In this document: one piece after another, positions 49,893-58,207 of the stretch
How the letters are laid out: the number at the start of each line of letters is the position of its first letter
Position numbering within the stretch: position 1 is the first letter of the stretch
Origin: Muribaculaceae bacterium
Lineage (GTDB): Bacteria > Bacteroidota > Bacteroidia > Bacteroidales > Muribaculaceae
DNA: 64,000 nt
Reading direction: 5' to 3'
Assembly: GCA_017557425.1 (NCBI GenBank)
Contig: JAFYYU010000012.1
Span: 186,001 to 250,000 of the forward strand
Program-made: the position numbers and the translations under genes
Notes under the pieces: generated by a model
The model's database searches: none
What the model was told of the DNA's origin: nothing
The model's input: the letters and a program-made list of their open reading frames with translations, nothing else

Positions 49893-51308
49893 TTAGAAGT
49901 AGAAGTCGCGCTTCCCGTTTGCAATGTCGTTAATGCGCTGGGTGGCGATTTCACGCACTCTGGGATTGGATATCAAACTGAGATCTTTCTCGATGAGGGC
50001 GTTGCCCTTGGCGCGGGTGTCCTCGCTGGCAAAGTCCATGAGGTACTCCTTGAGCGTCATCAGCGCGTTGGGGGTGCAGATGTCGCCGATCTTGCCTGCC
50101 TTGACCAGCTCCATGAAACGGTCTCCCGTGCGGCCCGAGCGGTAGCAGGCGGTGCAGAAGCTGGGGATATAGCCGATGGACAGCAACCAGTTGATGACCT
50201 CGTCAAGGGTGCGCGTGTCGCTCACGTCGAACTGTGCCGTCTCGTCGTGACGCTCCACAGTCGTGTAGCCACCGACGCTGGTGCGGCTGCCGCCGCTGAT
50301 CTGAGACACGCCCAGGTCAAGCACCTTGCTGCGCACAGCTTGGCTCTCGCGGGTCGAGATGATCATGCCGGTGTAGGGCACAGCCAAGCGGATAACGGCG
50401 ATGATGCGGCAGAAGATTTCGTCGGGCAGCACGTCGGGGAACTCGTCGAGGCTGATGTCCTCGGCAGGGCAGATGCGGGGTACACTGATGGTGTGCGGTC
50501 CCACACCGAAGCGGGCTTCCAGGTGCTCGGCATGCATGAGCAGACCCACAAAGTCATAGCGGTAGGTCGTCAGGCCGTAAAGCACGCCGATGCCCACATC
50601 GTCGCAGCCACCCAGCTGGGCGCGGTCCATCGCCTCGGTGTGGTAGCAATAGTTGCTCTTAGGTCCCGTAGGATGCAGGGCTTCGTAGTTCTTGCGGTTA
50701 TAGGTTTCCTGGAACAGGATATAGGTGCCGATTCCGGCGGCCTTGAGCTTTTCATATGCTTCGACCTCGGTTGCGGCGATGTTCACGTTCAGACGGCGGA
50801 TTTCGCCGTTGCCCACCTTGGTGTCATATATGGTGTGGATCGATTCCAGGATATATTCCAGGGGATTCATCACGGGGTGCTCGCCAGCCTCCAATGCCAG
50901 ACGCTTGTGTCCCATCTTGACGAGCGCCTCAACCTCGGCGCGGATTTCGTCCTGTGACAGTTTCTTGCGCGGGATGGTCTTGTTGATGGCGTGGTAAGGA
51001 CAATAGACGCAGCCGTTGATGCAGTAGTTTGACAGATACAACGGAGCAAACAGAACAATGCGGTTGCCGTAGAAACGCCGTTTAACGTCCTTGGCCAGTT
51101 GTTCATAGCGTTCAATCAGGTCCGGCTGGTCGCAATCGAGCAACACAGCGGCCTCGCGGTGTGTTAAGCCCTTGCACAGGGCGGCTTTGTTGATGATTTC
51201 TTCTATCAGGGCACGGTTGCTCTTATTCTTTTCAGCGTATGCTAGGGTGTCTAGTATCTCGCTATCGTCGATGAATTCATCGGCATGGTTAGACTTGACG
51301 TTATACAT
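49893..51308 (-). CDS. hydG: [FeFe] hydrogenase maturase HydG (radical SAM tyrosine lyase)
   Basis: About 471 residues. The ATG at 51308 (MYNVKSNHADEF) is used because the -7 element at 51342-51349 excludes the longer frame from 51365. The radical SAM motif is NYCINGCVYCPYH near residue 92, and the C-terminal auxiliary cluster site is CTACYRSGRTGDRFM plus GDICTPNA near 410-440. HydG cleaves tyrosine to make the CO and CN ligands of the H-cluster via an Fe-S synthon. All cysteines expected for both clusters are present. hydF follows; the third maturase, hydE, is not in the window. Confidence 0.96.
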   Translation of the reverse strand: MYNVKSNHADEFIDDSEILDTLAYAEKNKSNRALIEEIINKAALCKGLTHREAAVLLDCDQPDLIERYEQLAKDVKRRFYGNRIVLFAPLYLSNYCINGCVYCPYHAINKTIPRKKLSQDEIRAEVEALVKMGHKRLALEAGEHPVMNPLEYILESIHTIYDTKVGNGEIRRLNVNIAATEVEAYEKLKAAGIGTYILFQETYNRKNYEALHPTGPKSNYCYHTEAMDRAQLGGCDDVGIGVLYGLTTYRYDFVGLLMHAEHLEARFGVGPHTISVPRICPAEDISLDEFPDVLPDEIFCRIIAVIRLAVPYTGMIISTRESQAVRSKVLDLGVSQISGGSRTSVGGYTTVERHDETAQFDVSDTRTLDEVINWLLSIGYIPSFCTACYRSGRTGDRFMELVKAGKIGDICTPNALMTLKEYLMDFASEDTRAKGNALIEKDLSLISNPRVREIATQRINDIANGKRDFYF

Positions 51309-51341
51309 GATATTTATGTCGTTATTAGTTGTTACAATCGG

Positions 51342-51349
51342 CAAATTTA
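51342..51349 (-). promoter_or_regulatory. -7 promoter element of hydG
   Basis: TAAATTTG followed by C on the minus strand, 33 bases upstream of the ATG at 51308. Confidence 0.5.
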
Positions 51350-51503
51350 GCAAAAATTTGTGCAAGGTGAATACAAACCAACAAGATTTTTGAGTTTTGT
51401 TGAGCCACAGCCAAATTTATCCAAAAGTAATCAGTTGTTATTCACATGTTGCTAAAAAAAGATAATAAAATTAAATCTTGCTTGCTTTGCTGTTCATTTG
51501 CAC

Positions 51504-51511
51504 TATCTTTG
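51504..51511 (+). promoter_or_regulatory. -7 promoter element of lptD
   Basis: TATCTTTG followed by C, with a TTG 19 bases upstream that would fit the -33 element. It lies within the apparent upstream end of the lptD reading frame and so rules out a start before it. Confidence 0.65.
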
Positions 51512-51536
51512 CCGAATATTTGGCCAACGGATAGCA

Positions 51537-54269
51537 TTGACGACGAGAAGTCTCCATATTATCCTGTTTTTGGTGGCGGCATGTGTGCTGTTGCCTGCTT
51601 TGTCGCATGGGCAGGTCTTGACTGGAAAGACAATCGACCTGACCCAGGCGGTTGATTCTGTCATCAAGGCCGAGAGCGACTCGGCGGAGACGCAAAATCT
51701 TGCGTCTCTACAGGCTCGTGACACGAGCCGTTTTGTGCGTGAGCGCGTGGATCTTGATCATATTGTCGAGTTCAATGCCAAGGACAGCATCATCCTTTTT
51801 GGCCGCAACCATGCGGTGATGTATGGTGGCAGCAAGATCCAGTACGGCGATATCGACATGAGCGCGTCGCAGATCAGCATGGACATGGACAGCAGCCAGG
51901 TGCAGGCCGTTGGTGTGCTAGACAGCATTGGCGAACTGACGGGCAAACCCGTGTTCAAGGACAATAGCGGCGAGTATGAGTCCAGGGTGATGAAGTACAA
52001 CTTCAAGACCAAACGAGGCTATATCACCGACATCGTCACTGAGCAGGGCGAGGGCTACCTCACCGGTGGCATCACCAAAAAGACTGAGGACGACTACTAT
52101 TACATCAAGGATGGCCGGTACACTACCTGTGACGACCATGACCATCCGCACTTCTACTTCCAGCTCACCAAGGCCAAAGTCAAACCCAAATCAAATGTGG
52201 TGACCGGCCCGGCCTATATGGTGCTGGAGGACCTGCCCCTGCCCATCGCGGTACCCTTTGGCTACTTCCCCTTCAGCGAGAAATACCAGAGCGGTATCCT
52301 GGTGCCCACCTTCGGCGAGGACTATAACCGCGGTTTTTATCTGCGCAATGGCGGTTACTACCTGGCGCTGAGTCAGTATGCCGACCTGGCATTGACAGGT
52401 GAGATCTATACCCGTGGGTCATGGGGGCTGACTGCCCAGTCGTCCTACTCCAAACGCTATAAGTTCTCAGGCTCGTTCAACGTCAGTTATCTGACCACCG
52501 TCACGGGTGAGAAGGGTGACCCGGACTACAGTAAGATGAAGAACTTCCAGGTGCAGTGGAGCCACAGCCAGAATCAGAAGGCAAACCCGTATCTGACCTT
52601 CTCGGCAAGTGTGAATTTTGCTACCTCGGGTTATGCCCGTAACAGCCTGAATACTTATTATACCAACGCCTTTACTGAGAACACCAAGAGCAGCACGGTC
52701 AACCTGACCTATAAGATTCCCAACAGCAAGTGGACCATCTCAACTACGGCCAACATTTCGCAACGCACTGCCGATTCGACGCTCACCGTGTCGTTCCCCA
52801 ACCTGACAATCAACATGAGCCAGACTGCGCCGTTCAAGCGCAAACGTGTCGTCGGTGACGAGCGCTGGTATGAAAAAATCAAGATCAGCTACAATGGCAA
52901 GTTCCAGAACTCCTTGACCGCCAAGCAGGACGAGTTCCTGCACAAGAGTCTGGTCAAGGACTGGCGCAACGGCATGAGCCACACCGTACCCGTTCAGGCG
53001 ACCTTCAACGTGATGAAGTATTTCAACATCACTCCATCGATGACGTTGAATGACCGCATGTACACCAGCAAGATACGACAGCAGTGGGATCCTAACGCCA
53101 GTGCGGTGGTTCGCGACACTACCTATGGCTTCTACAACATCTTTGATTTCAATTTCGCTGTTTCATTGAGCACCAAGGTCTATGGTTTCTTCAAACCGCT
53201 GAAGTTCTTGGGCAAACTCAGCGAAAAGCTGCAGATGGTGCGTCACGTGATGACCCCGACCATCTCGTTCTCGGCCGCTCCCGACTTCGGCTCTCCATAT
53301 TGGGGCTACTATGGTGACCTGGATTATGTGGACAACAACGGAGTGCACCACAATGGGCGTTACAGCTATTTCCAGCACGGGCTTTACGGCAATGCACCCA
53401 ATGGAAAGTCTGGAACGTTGTCATTTAACATCGCCAACAACCTTGAAGCCAAGGTCAAGAGCGAGAACGACAGCACGGGCTTTAAGAAGATATCTCTCAT
53501 CGAGAATTTCACCTTGACCCAATCCTGCAACCTGGCAGCCGACTCGTTGCAGTGGAGCAACCTCAACACCAGCATCATGCTTAGACTCACCAGGGGCTTT
53601 AACCTCAACCTGAGCGCCACGTGGGATGTCTATAAATATGCCCTCAACGAGTCAGGTGCTCCCGTGAGAATCAACAAACTGCGCCTGTTCAACGGTGGCG
53701 GATGGGGCCGCCTCTCCAGCACGGGTACTTCATTCTCCTACACGTTCAACAACGACACCTTCAGGCGCAAGAAGGACAATACAAAATCCGAAGACAACAA
53801 AAAGACCCCCGAGGGCAACCTCAATAAGGACAAAAACGAGGAACAGCCAGACGAAGAAGGCGGCGGACCGACCACCGACCTGGAACTTATCGACGGCTAT
53901 GCCAAGTGGGACTGCCCGTGGAACCTCACGGTCAATTATTCGCTGTCCTACGGCTACGGAAAGTTCAATTACGACAAACTCGAGTATAACGGGCGGTGGA
54001 CGCAGAACCTGAGCATGAATGCCAGTATCCGTCCCACAAAGAACTGGTCCTTCTCGGCTTCGGCAAGCTACAACTTTGACACGCACAAAATCGCCTACAT
54101 GAATTGCAGCATTTCACGCCAGATGCACTGCTTTGAGATGAGTGCCAGCTTTGTTCCCGTGGGTCCCTACAAGAGTTACAACTTCCACATTGCCGTCAAG
54201 TCATCCATCCTCCAAGATGTGAAATATGACAAGCATTCCAGCCTCAACAATGGAGTCACGTGGTATTAG
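51537..54269 (+). CDS. lptD: LptD-like outer-membrane LPS assembly protein
   Basis: About 910 residues. No ATG gives a sensible N-terminus; a TTG at 51537 yields a signal peptide (TTRSLHIILFLVAACVLLPA, ending SHGQ) downstream of the promoter and is the likely start. An N-terminal OstA-like domain (about 70-200, IILFGRNHAVMYGGSKIQYG) is followed by a long beta barrel. A charged low-complexity loop (KKDNTKSEDNKKTPEGNLNK) sits near residue 760. LptD inserts LPS in the outer leaflet. Just after the signal peptide, residues 51-57 (ETQNLAS) come from a perfect palindromic repeat. The YiiX-like gene overlaps its 3' end. Confidence 0.88.
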   Translation: MTTRSLHIILFLVAACVLLPALSHGQVLTGKTIDLTQAVDSVIKAESDSAETQNLASLQARDTSRFVRERVDLDHIVEFNAKDSIILFGRNHAVMYGGSKIQYGDIDMSASQISMDMDSSQVQAVGVLDSIGELTGKPVFKDNSGEYESRVMKYNFKTKRGYITDIVTEQGEGYLTGGITKKTEDDYYYIKDGRYTTCDDHDHPHFYFQLTKAKVKPKSNVVTGPAYMVLEDLPLPIAVPFGYFPFSEKYQSGILVPTFGEDYNRGFYLRNGGYYLALSQYADLALTGEIYTRGSWGLTAQSSYSKRYKFSGSFNVSYLTTVTGEKGDPDYSKMKNFQVQWSHSQNQKANPYLTFSASVNFATSGYARNSLNTYYTNAFTENTKSSTVNLTYKIPNSKWTISTTANISQRTADSTLTVSFPNLTINMSQTAPFKRKRVVGDERWYEKIKISYNGKFQNSLTAKQDEFLHKSLVKDWRNGMSHTVPVQATFNVMKYFNITPSMTLNDRMYTSKIRQQWDPNASAVVRDTTYGFYNIFDFNFAVSLSTKVYGFFKPLKFLGKLSEKLQMVRHVMTPTISFSAAPDFGSPYWGYYGDLDYVDNNGVHHNGRYSYFQHGLYGNAPNGKSGTLSFNIANNLEAKVKSENDSTGFKKISLIENFTLTQSCNLAADSLQWSNLNTSIMLRLTRGFNLNLSATWDVYKYALNESGAPVRINKLRLFNGGGWGRLSSTGTSFSYTFNNDTFRRKKDNTKSEDNKKTPEGNLNKDKNEEQPDEEGGGPTTDLELIDGYAKWDCPWNLTVNYSLSYGYGKFNYDKLEYNGRWTQNLSMNASIRPTKNWSFSASASYNFDTHKIAYMNCSISRQMHCFEMSASFVPVGPYKSYNFHIAVKSSILQDVKYDKHSSLNNGVTWY
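51687..51712 (+). repeat. In-frame palindromic element in lptD
   Basis: Perfect arms GAGACGCAA and TTGCGTCTC around AATC, identical over 22 bases to the lptG copy and read in the same frame (ETQNLAS). The trailing TACA mirrors the TGTA preceding the lptG copy, suggesting a longer ancestral palindrome. Confidence 0.88.
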
Positions 54270-54924
54270 AATCCTGGCCCTGTTGTTAACGGCCTTTTCT
54301 GCCATTACGCTCTCGGCATTGGAGTTGCAGGAGGGCGACCTGCTTTTCTGCTGTGCAGACTCGCCGAATGCCATCACCGAAGTCACCACCGCGGCCAAAG
54401 ACTTGCTCATCGACCATGTGGCTATTGTCCACCGTATCGGAGGCGACAACGGGTTGTTGTACGTCATCGAAGCTAAAAAGCCTGCCGTTTGCCTCACGCC
54501 CATAGACACATTCTGGAACGAGAACCCCGGCGGAGTATTGATTTGTAGGGTCAATGCCGATGTGGACATCCATAAATCCATCAGGCGTTGTTTGATGATG
54601 GTGGGGCGGCCCTATGACGACCTGTTTTTGCCTGGTGACAGCGCCATCTATTGCAGCGAACTGGTGCAGATGAATTATGTTGATCACCAGGGCCATCTCA
54701 TCTTTGACCCGGTGCCCATGTCGTTCCATGATGAGACAGGGCAGGTAACTGACTATTGGCGCGAGTTCTATGCCCAGCGTGGCATGGCGGTGCCAGAAGG
54801 GGCCCCAGGCTCCAACCCTGGTGAGTTGTCACTTCGCCCCCAGATTATGAATATTGGTTATAGGCTTTCATGCGTTGATATCCAGCAAGTGAAAAAACGC
54901 TATAAAAAAACTGGTGACCAGTAA
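54250..54924 (+). CDS. YiiX/YebB-like permuted papain-fold (NlpC/P60-type) hydrolase
   Basis: About 224 residues from the ATG at 54250, overlapping the lptD end by 20 bases; an ATG at 54226 is possible. A signal peptide (GIRILALLLTAFSAITLSAL) precedes the domain. The permuted order of catalytic residues is seen: His in LLIDHVAIVHRIG near residue 55, Cys in IYCSELVQMNY near 135. Such enzymes (C92-like) cleave amide or ester bonds in the envelope; substrate unknown. The C-terminal linker EGAPGSNPGE is encoded by G+C-rich DNA with a small inverted repeat. Confidence 0.85.
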   Translation: MESRGIRILALLLTAFSAITLSALELQEGDLLFCCADSPNAITEVTTAAKDLLIDHVAIVHRIGGDNGLLYVIEAKKPAVCLTPIDTFWNENPGGVLICRVNADVDIHKSIRRCLMMVGRPYDDLFLPGDSAIYCSELVQMNYVDHQGHLIFDPVPMSFHDETGQVTDYWREFYAQRGMAVPEGAPGSNPGELSLRPQIMNIGYRLSCVDIQQVKKRYKKTGDQ

Positions 54925-54946
54925 CCATCAACTGAAATCTTTTTAT

Positions 54947-54954
54947 TACCTTTG
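54947..54954 (+). promoter_or_regulatory. -7 promoter element of LysE-family gene
   Basis: TACCTTTG, 27 bases upstream of the GTG start. Confidence 0.6.
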
Positions 54955-54981
54955 TAAGTTTTACTAACGAATCTCCTGTAC

Positions 54982-55638
54982 GTGGGTACCATTATATCCA
55001 TATTGATTGGTTGCGCGTCGATAGGCATCATCTTATCGGCACCCATGGGCCCTATTGGCATCCTGTGTATCCAACGCACGTTGAACAAGGGCCGCAATTC
55101 GGGCTTTTTCACGGGAGTGGGGGCTGCGGCGAGCGATTTGTTCTACTGCCTGCTGGTGGGGCTGGGCATCTCGCTGGTGACCGATTTTATAGCTGATCAT
55201 GTTAACCTGTTGCAGATTATCGGCAGTGTCATCCTGATTGTCTATGCCGTGTACATGATATTCCACAACCCTGTCAGCCAGATTAAGGAGAACATAGACC
55301 AGCGCGACGACCACTGGCGAGACATGGCCACGGGTTTCCTGTTCACCTTGAGCAATCCGCTCATCATGTTCTTGATTATTCCGCTGTTTGCGCGATTCAG
55401 TTTTCCTTTGCCCGAATTCAAGTTCTATCACATCATCATCGGCTACGCCTCGATAGTGTTGGGCGCGCTGTTGTGGTGGTCGGTGATCACCTTCTTTGTG
55501 GACAAGGTGCGCACTCACTTCAACATCCGTTCGATGTGGCTCATCAACCGCATCATCGGCAGCATCATCTTGATACTCTCCCTCTACGGCCTCGTCACCG
55601 GAACGATTGCCTATCTCCAGCAACTCCACGTGATTTAA
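54982..55638 (+). CDS. LysE-family transporter
   Basis: A 218-residue inner-membrane protein with a GTG start and six predicted helices. The opening SIGIILSAPMGPIGILCIQR is the LysE family signature with its conserved proline-glycine pair, and GFFTGVGAAASDLFYCLLVG and FTLSNPLIMFLII follow in the expected places. LysE-type proteins export amino acids or related small molecules; substrate is not predictable. Has its own promoter and converges on buk, with hairpins between. Confidence 0.9.
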   Translation: MGTIISILIGCASIGIILSAPMGPIGILCIQRTLNKGRNSGFFTGVGAAASDLFYCLLVGLGISLVTDFIADHVNLLQIIGSVILIVYAVYMIFHNPVSQIKENIDQRDDHWRDMATGFLFTLSNPLIMFLIIPLFARFSFPLPEFKFYHIIIGYASIVLGALLWWSVITFFVDKVRTHFNIRSMWLINRIIGSIILILSLYGLVTGTIAYLQQLHVI

Positions 55639-55642
55639 AAAA

Positions 55643-55674
55643 GTTAGAGTCTAGGGAACTCCCTAAACTCTAAC
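55643..55674. repeat. TTAG-type hairpin downstream of the LysE gene
   Basis: GTTAGAGT, C, TAGGGA pairs with TCCCTA, A, ACTCTAAC: 14 pairs with one mismatch and a 2-base loop. Related in sequence to the TTAG-rich tracts at 1979, 18781 and 56781. Confidence 0.7.
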
Positions 55675-55691
55675 CTCTAAACTTTAAACTT

Positions 55692-55716
55692 CAACGGAGC
55701 AAAATTTGCTCCGTTG
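55692..55716. terminator. Bidirectional hairpin terminator between LysE and buk genes
   Basis: Perfect 12-bp arms CAACGGAGCAAA and TTTGCTCCGTTG around a single A lie between converging genes. Confidence 0.8.
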
Positions 55717-55722
55717 ACTGTA

Positions 55723-56778
55723 TCAGTATTTCTTGACCTCAATCTCACCTTTCAGGACTGCGGCGGCGTTGGCGGCCAGAGCCGACATCTCGTCCTCGCC
55801 GGGATAGACGTGGATAGGAGCCATCCAGCTGACGCGTTTCTTGAGTTCTTGAATCATGTACTCCCAGTAGGCGATACCGCCGGTGATGAGAATGGCGTCG
55901 ATGTTGCCGCACAGGACAGCGCCCTTCTCGGCAATGGCCTTGGCAATATGATAGATCATTGCGTTGATGACGAGTTTGGCTTTCTCGTCACCGGCGTTCA
56001 TGCGGCGCTCGGCCTCAATCATGTCGGTCGTGCCCAAGTGTGAGAATACGCCACCCTTGCCTGATATCATTTTGAGGATCTCGTCTTTGGTGTACTCACC
56101 GCTGAAGCACAGGTTGATCAGGTCACGGGCAGGAAGGCTGCCGGCACGCTCAGGTGAGAACGGTCCCTCACCATCCAGTGCGTTGTTCACGTCAACGGCG
56201 CGGCCATGCTCGTGGGCTGCTACCGAGATGCCGCCACCCAGGTGGGCGACGATGAGGTTCAAATCCTCGTAGCGCTTACCGTTCTCCTTGGCAAAGCGGC
56301 GTGCGATGGCGCGCTGGTTCAATGCGTGCCAGATGCTCTCGCGCTTGAACATGGATAAACCGCAAACACGGGCATAATCGTTCAGTTCGTCGGTCACGAC
56401 AGGGTCAGCAATGTAGCAGGGGCAACCCAGACCTTTGGCGATCTCGCGGGCAATTACACAACCCAGGTCGCAGGCGTGCTGGTGTTCGCTGGCATAGGTA
56501 GCCTGAATCATGTTCTCGTCAACAGCATATACTCCGCCAGGAAGCGGTTTGGTCAGACTGCCACGAGCGACAATTGCGTCAAATTCGACAGGAATACCTG
56601 CTTTCTCCAACTCGCCGAGAATCATCTGGCGGCGGAAGTCAAACTGATCAGTAATCTTGGCGTACGGGGCCAGTTCTTCGGCAGTGTGGCGGATAACTTT
56701 GATCAGGCGGGGCTCGCCGTCTTCGACAACGGCCATCTTGGTGGATGTTGAACCAGGATTGATAACTAAGATTTTCAT
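55723..56778 (-). CDS. buk: Butyrate kinase (acyl kinase)
   Basis: A 351-residue ASKHA-fold kinase that converts butyryl phosphate (or branched-chain acyl phosphate) and ADP to the acid and ATP. The acetokinase-family motifs ILVINPGSTSTKMAV at the N-terminus, GGGISVAAHEHGRAVD near 190 and ILITGGIAYW near 300 are all present, and length is typical. It lies downstream of ptb, 49 bases apart, as in other Bacteroidales fermenters. True substrate may be butyrate, isobutyrate or isovalerate. Confidence 0.95.
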   Translation of the reverse strand: MKILVINPGSTSTKMAVVEDGEPRLIKVIRHTAEELAPYAKITDQFDFRRQMILGELEKAGIPVEFDAIVARGSLTKPLPGGVYAVDENMIQATYASEHQHACDLGCVIAREIAKGLGCPCYIADPVVTDELNDYARVCGLSMFKRESIWHALNQRAIARRFAKENGKRYEDLNLIVAHLGGGISVAAHEHGRAVDVNNALDGEGPFSPERAGSLPARDLINLCFSGEYTKDEILKMISGKGGVFSHLGTTDMIEAERRMNAGDEKAKLVINAMIYHIAKAIAEKGAVLCGNIDAILITGGIAYWEYMIQELKKRVSWMAPIHVYPGEDEMSALAANAAAVLKGEIEVKKY

Positions 56779-56827
56779 CTTTTAGTTGTGAGTTATTAGT
56801 GTTTAGTTGTTAGTACAGTTGAAAGCA
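56779..56827. repeat. TTAG-rich spacer between ptb and buk
   Basis: The gap is made of TTTAGTTGTGAGTTATTAG-type units, similar to the other TTAG-rich tracts in the window. Confidence 0.5.
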
Positions 56828-57739
56828 TTATTCGGCTGCCATGGTGGCTACAGCAAGGCTGTAGAACTTGGACTGGGCGCTGTCGGCACGCGAGGGAACC
56901 ACGGCGGGGCACTTGGCGCCCAGGAGCAGACCGGCGGTGCTGGCTCCGGCAAACAGCGTGATGGCTTTGTAGAAGACGTTACCTGCTTCGATGTCGGGCA
57001 TGATAAGCACGTCACTGTCGCCCTGCAGGGGAGACGTCAGGCCCTTGGCCTCCATGGCGTGCAGGCTGCATGCGCACTTGGCATCCAGCGGTCCGTCAAC
57101 GATGCATTTGCCCAGCTCACCCTTGTTGGCCATGTCGATGATGACAGGATAGTCCTCGGTGAAGGGGAAGTGCTTGCCGTTCACCTTCTCGGTGCAGTGG
57201 ATCAGGGCCACTTTGGGCTCCTCGATGCCGAAGCTGCGGGCCACATTGGACATGTACTTCACCATCTCGACGCGCTGCTCTCGGTTGGGATAGGGAATTA
57301 CAGCGGCATCGGTGAAGATCAGGAACTTGTGGTAGCTGGGAATGGACGCTACGGCGGCGTGGGTCAGTACATTGCCCTTGGGCAGGATGCCGGTTTCCTT
57401 GTTGAGGACGGCGCGCAGCAGGTTGTCGGTGTTGATCAGACCCTTCATCAGCACGTCGGCCTTGCCTTCGCGTACCAGGGCAACAGCCTTGGCAGCGGCG
57501 TCATCGGCATCGCTGGCATCCACATAGCTTATGCTGGCGGCAAAGGACTTCAGGGCCTCATTGGCCTTGAGTTTCTCTTCACAACCCACAAAGATGGCTT
57601 CGATGAAGCCAGCCTCAAGTGCTTGGGCACAAGCGGCGGGAGTCTTCTCATCGGCGGGCCACACGACAGCCACGCGTTTTTTAACGTTGTTTTCTTTGAG
57701 ATGAGCAAGCAGCTCGTCAAAATTCTTAATGGTATTCAT
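56828..57739 (-). CDS. ptb: Phosphate acyltransferase, phosphate butyryltransferase type
   Basis: A 303-residue enzyme of the PTA/PTB family that converts acyl-CoA and phosphate to acyl phosphate. Blocks ADVLMKGLINTDNLLRAVLN, FTDAAVIPYPN, SDVLIMPDIEAGNVFYKAI and GLLLGAKCPAVVPSRADSA match the family. It precedes buk, so the pair forms ATP from acyl-CoA at the end of butyrate or amino-acid fermentation. No CoA-dehydrogenase genes lie nearby, so the source of acyl-CoA is elsewhere. Confidence 0.94.
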   Translation of the reverse strand: MNTIKNFDELLAHLKENNVKKRVAVVWPADEKTPAACAQALEAGFIEAIFVGCEEKLKANEALKSFAASISYVDASDADDAAAKAVALVREGKADVLMKGLINTDNLLRAVLNKETGILPKGNVLTHAAVASIPSYHKFLIFTDAAVIPYPNREQRVEMVKYMSNVARSFGIEEPKVALIHCTEKVNGKHFPFTEDYPVIIDMANKGELGKCIVDGPLDAKCACSLHAMEAKGLTSPLQGDSDVLIMPDIEAGNVFYKAITLFAGASTAGLLLGAKCPAVVPSRADSAQSKFYSLAVATMAAE

Positions 57740-57779
57740 TAATTTTACTAGATAAAGAAGTTAATGGTTTTTGATGCCA

Positions 57780-57787
57780 CAAAGGTA
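57780..57787 (-). promoter_or_regulatory. -7 promoter element of ptb-buk
   Basis: TACCTTTG on the minus strand, with a TTG exactly 20 bases further upstream (minus-strand CTTGCC near 57808-57811) fitting the Bacteroidetes -33 spacing. Confidence 0.7.
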
Positions 57788-57800
57788 GTGCAAGCCGAGC

Positions 57801-57837
57801 GAAATGGCAAGAAAAAACTGTTTTTTTCTTGCATTTC
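57801..57837. repeat. AT-rich hairpin upstream of ptb
   Basis: GAAAT(G)GCAAGAAAAAA pairs with TTTTTTCTTGCATTTC with one bulge. It overlaps the presumed -33 region of the ptb promoter. Confidence 0.55.
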
Positions 57838-57845
57838 CAAGGCGT

Positions 57846-57879
57846 AGCCTACCTTGCCCGAGGACGGCAGGCCGTAGGG
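57846..57879. repeat. G+C-rich imperfect hairpin between ptb and tatA promoters
   Basis: CCTACCTTGCC pairs imperfectly with GGCAGGCCGTAGG. The composition differs sharply from the AT-rich surroundings, as expected for a small repetitive element. Confidence 0.4.
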
Positions 57880-57939
57880 AAAAGTGCTGCTTTTTTGCAA
57901 CATGGCACAAAAAAATGGAGGTAACTTAAAAAAAATAAC

Positions 57940-57947
57940 TATCTTTG
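57940..57947 (+). promoter_or_regulatory. -7 promoter element of tatA
   Basis: TATCTTTG followed by C, 33 bases upstream of the ATG at 57981; it overlaps and excludes a longer frame from 57945. Confidence 0.65.
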
Positions 57948-57980
57948 CCTTCAGTAATAACCATTAATCAATTAGGAATC

Positions 57981-58196
57981 ATGGAACTGAATGGAATACT
58001 GGCTGTTTTTAACCTGGGAACAGGTGAGATTATCCTGATTGTGGCAATTATCTTGCTGCTTTTCGGCGGCAGGAAGATTCCCGAGCTCATGCGAGGTCTG
58101 GGCAAGGGCGTCAAAAGCTTCAAGCAGGGCATGAACGAGGTCGAGGACGAGCTGAAAAAGCCCCTCGAAGACCTCGACAAGAAAGAAGACGCCTAA
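57981..58196 (+). CDS. tatA: Twin-arginine translocase subunit TatA/E
   Basis: A 71-residue protein with one transmembrane helix (about 14-32, IILIVAIILLLFGGRKIPEL), the conserved FGGRKIPEL hinge, an amphipathic helix (GLGKGVKSFKQGMNEVEDEL) and an acidic tail. TatA oligomers form the pore for folded proteins with twin-arginine signals. tatC follows after 147 bases that hold a dispersed repeat; no tatB gene is seen, as is usual in Bacteroidetes. Confidence 0.94.
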   Translation: MELNGILAVFNLGTGEIILIVAIILLLFGGRKIPELMRGLGKGVKSFKQGMNEVEDELKKPLEDLDKKEDA

Positions 58197-58207
58197 ATGA
58201 ACAAATC

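Noticed and set aside
54796-54825. EGAPGSNPGE linker in the YiiX-like gene as a third copy of the EGPLxGE repeat
   Set aside because: Only the first eleven bases resemble it; the rest differs, so shared ancestry is not supported.
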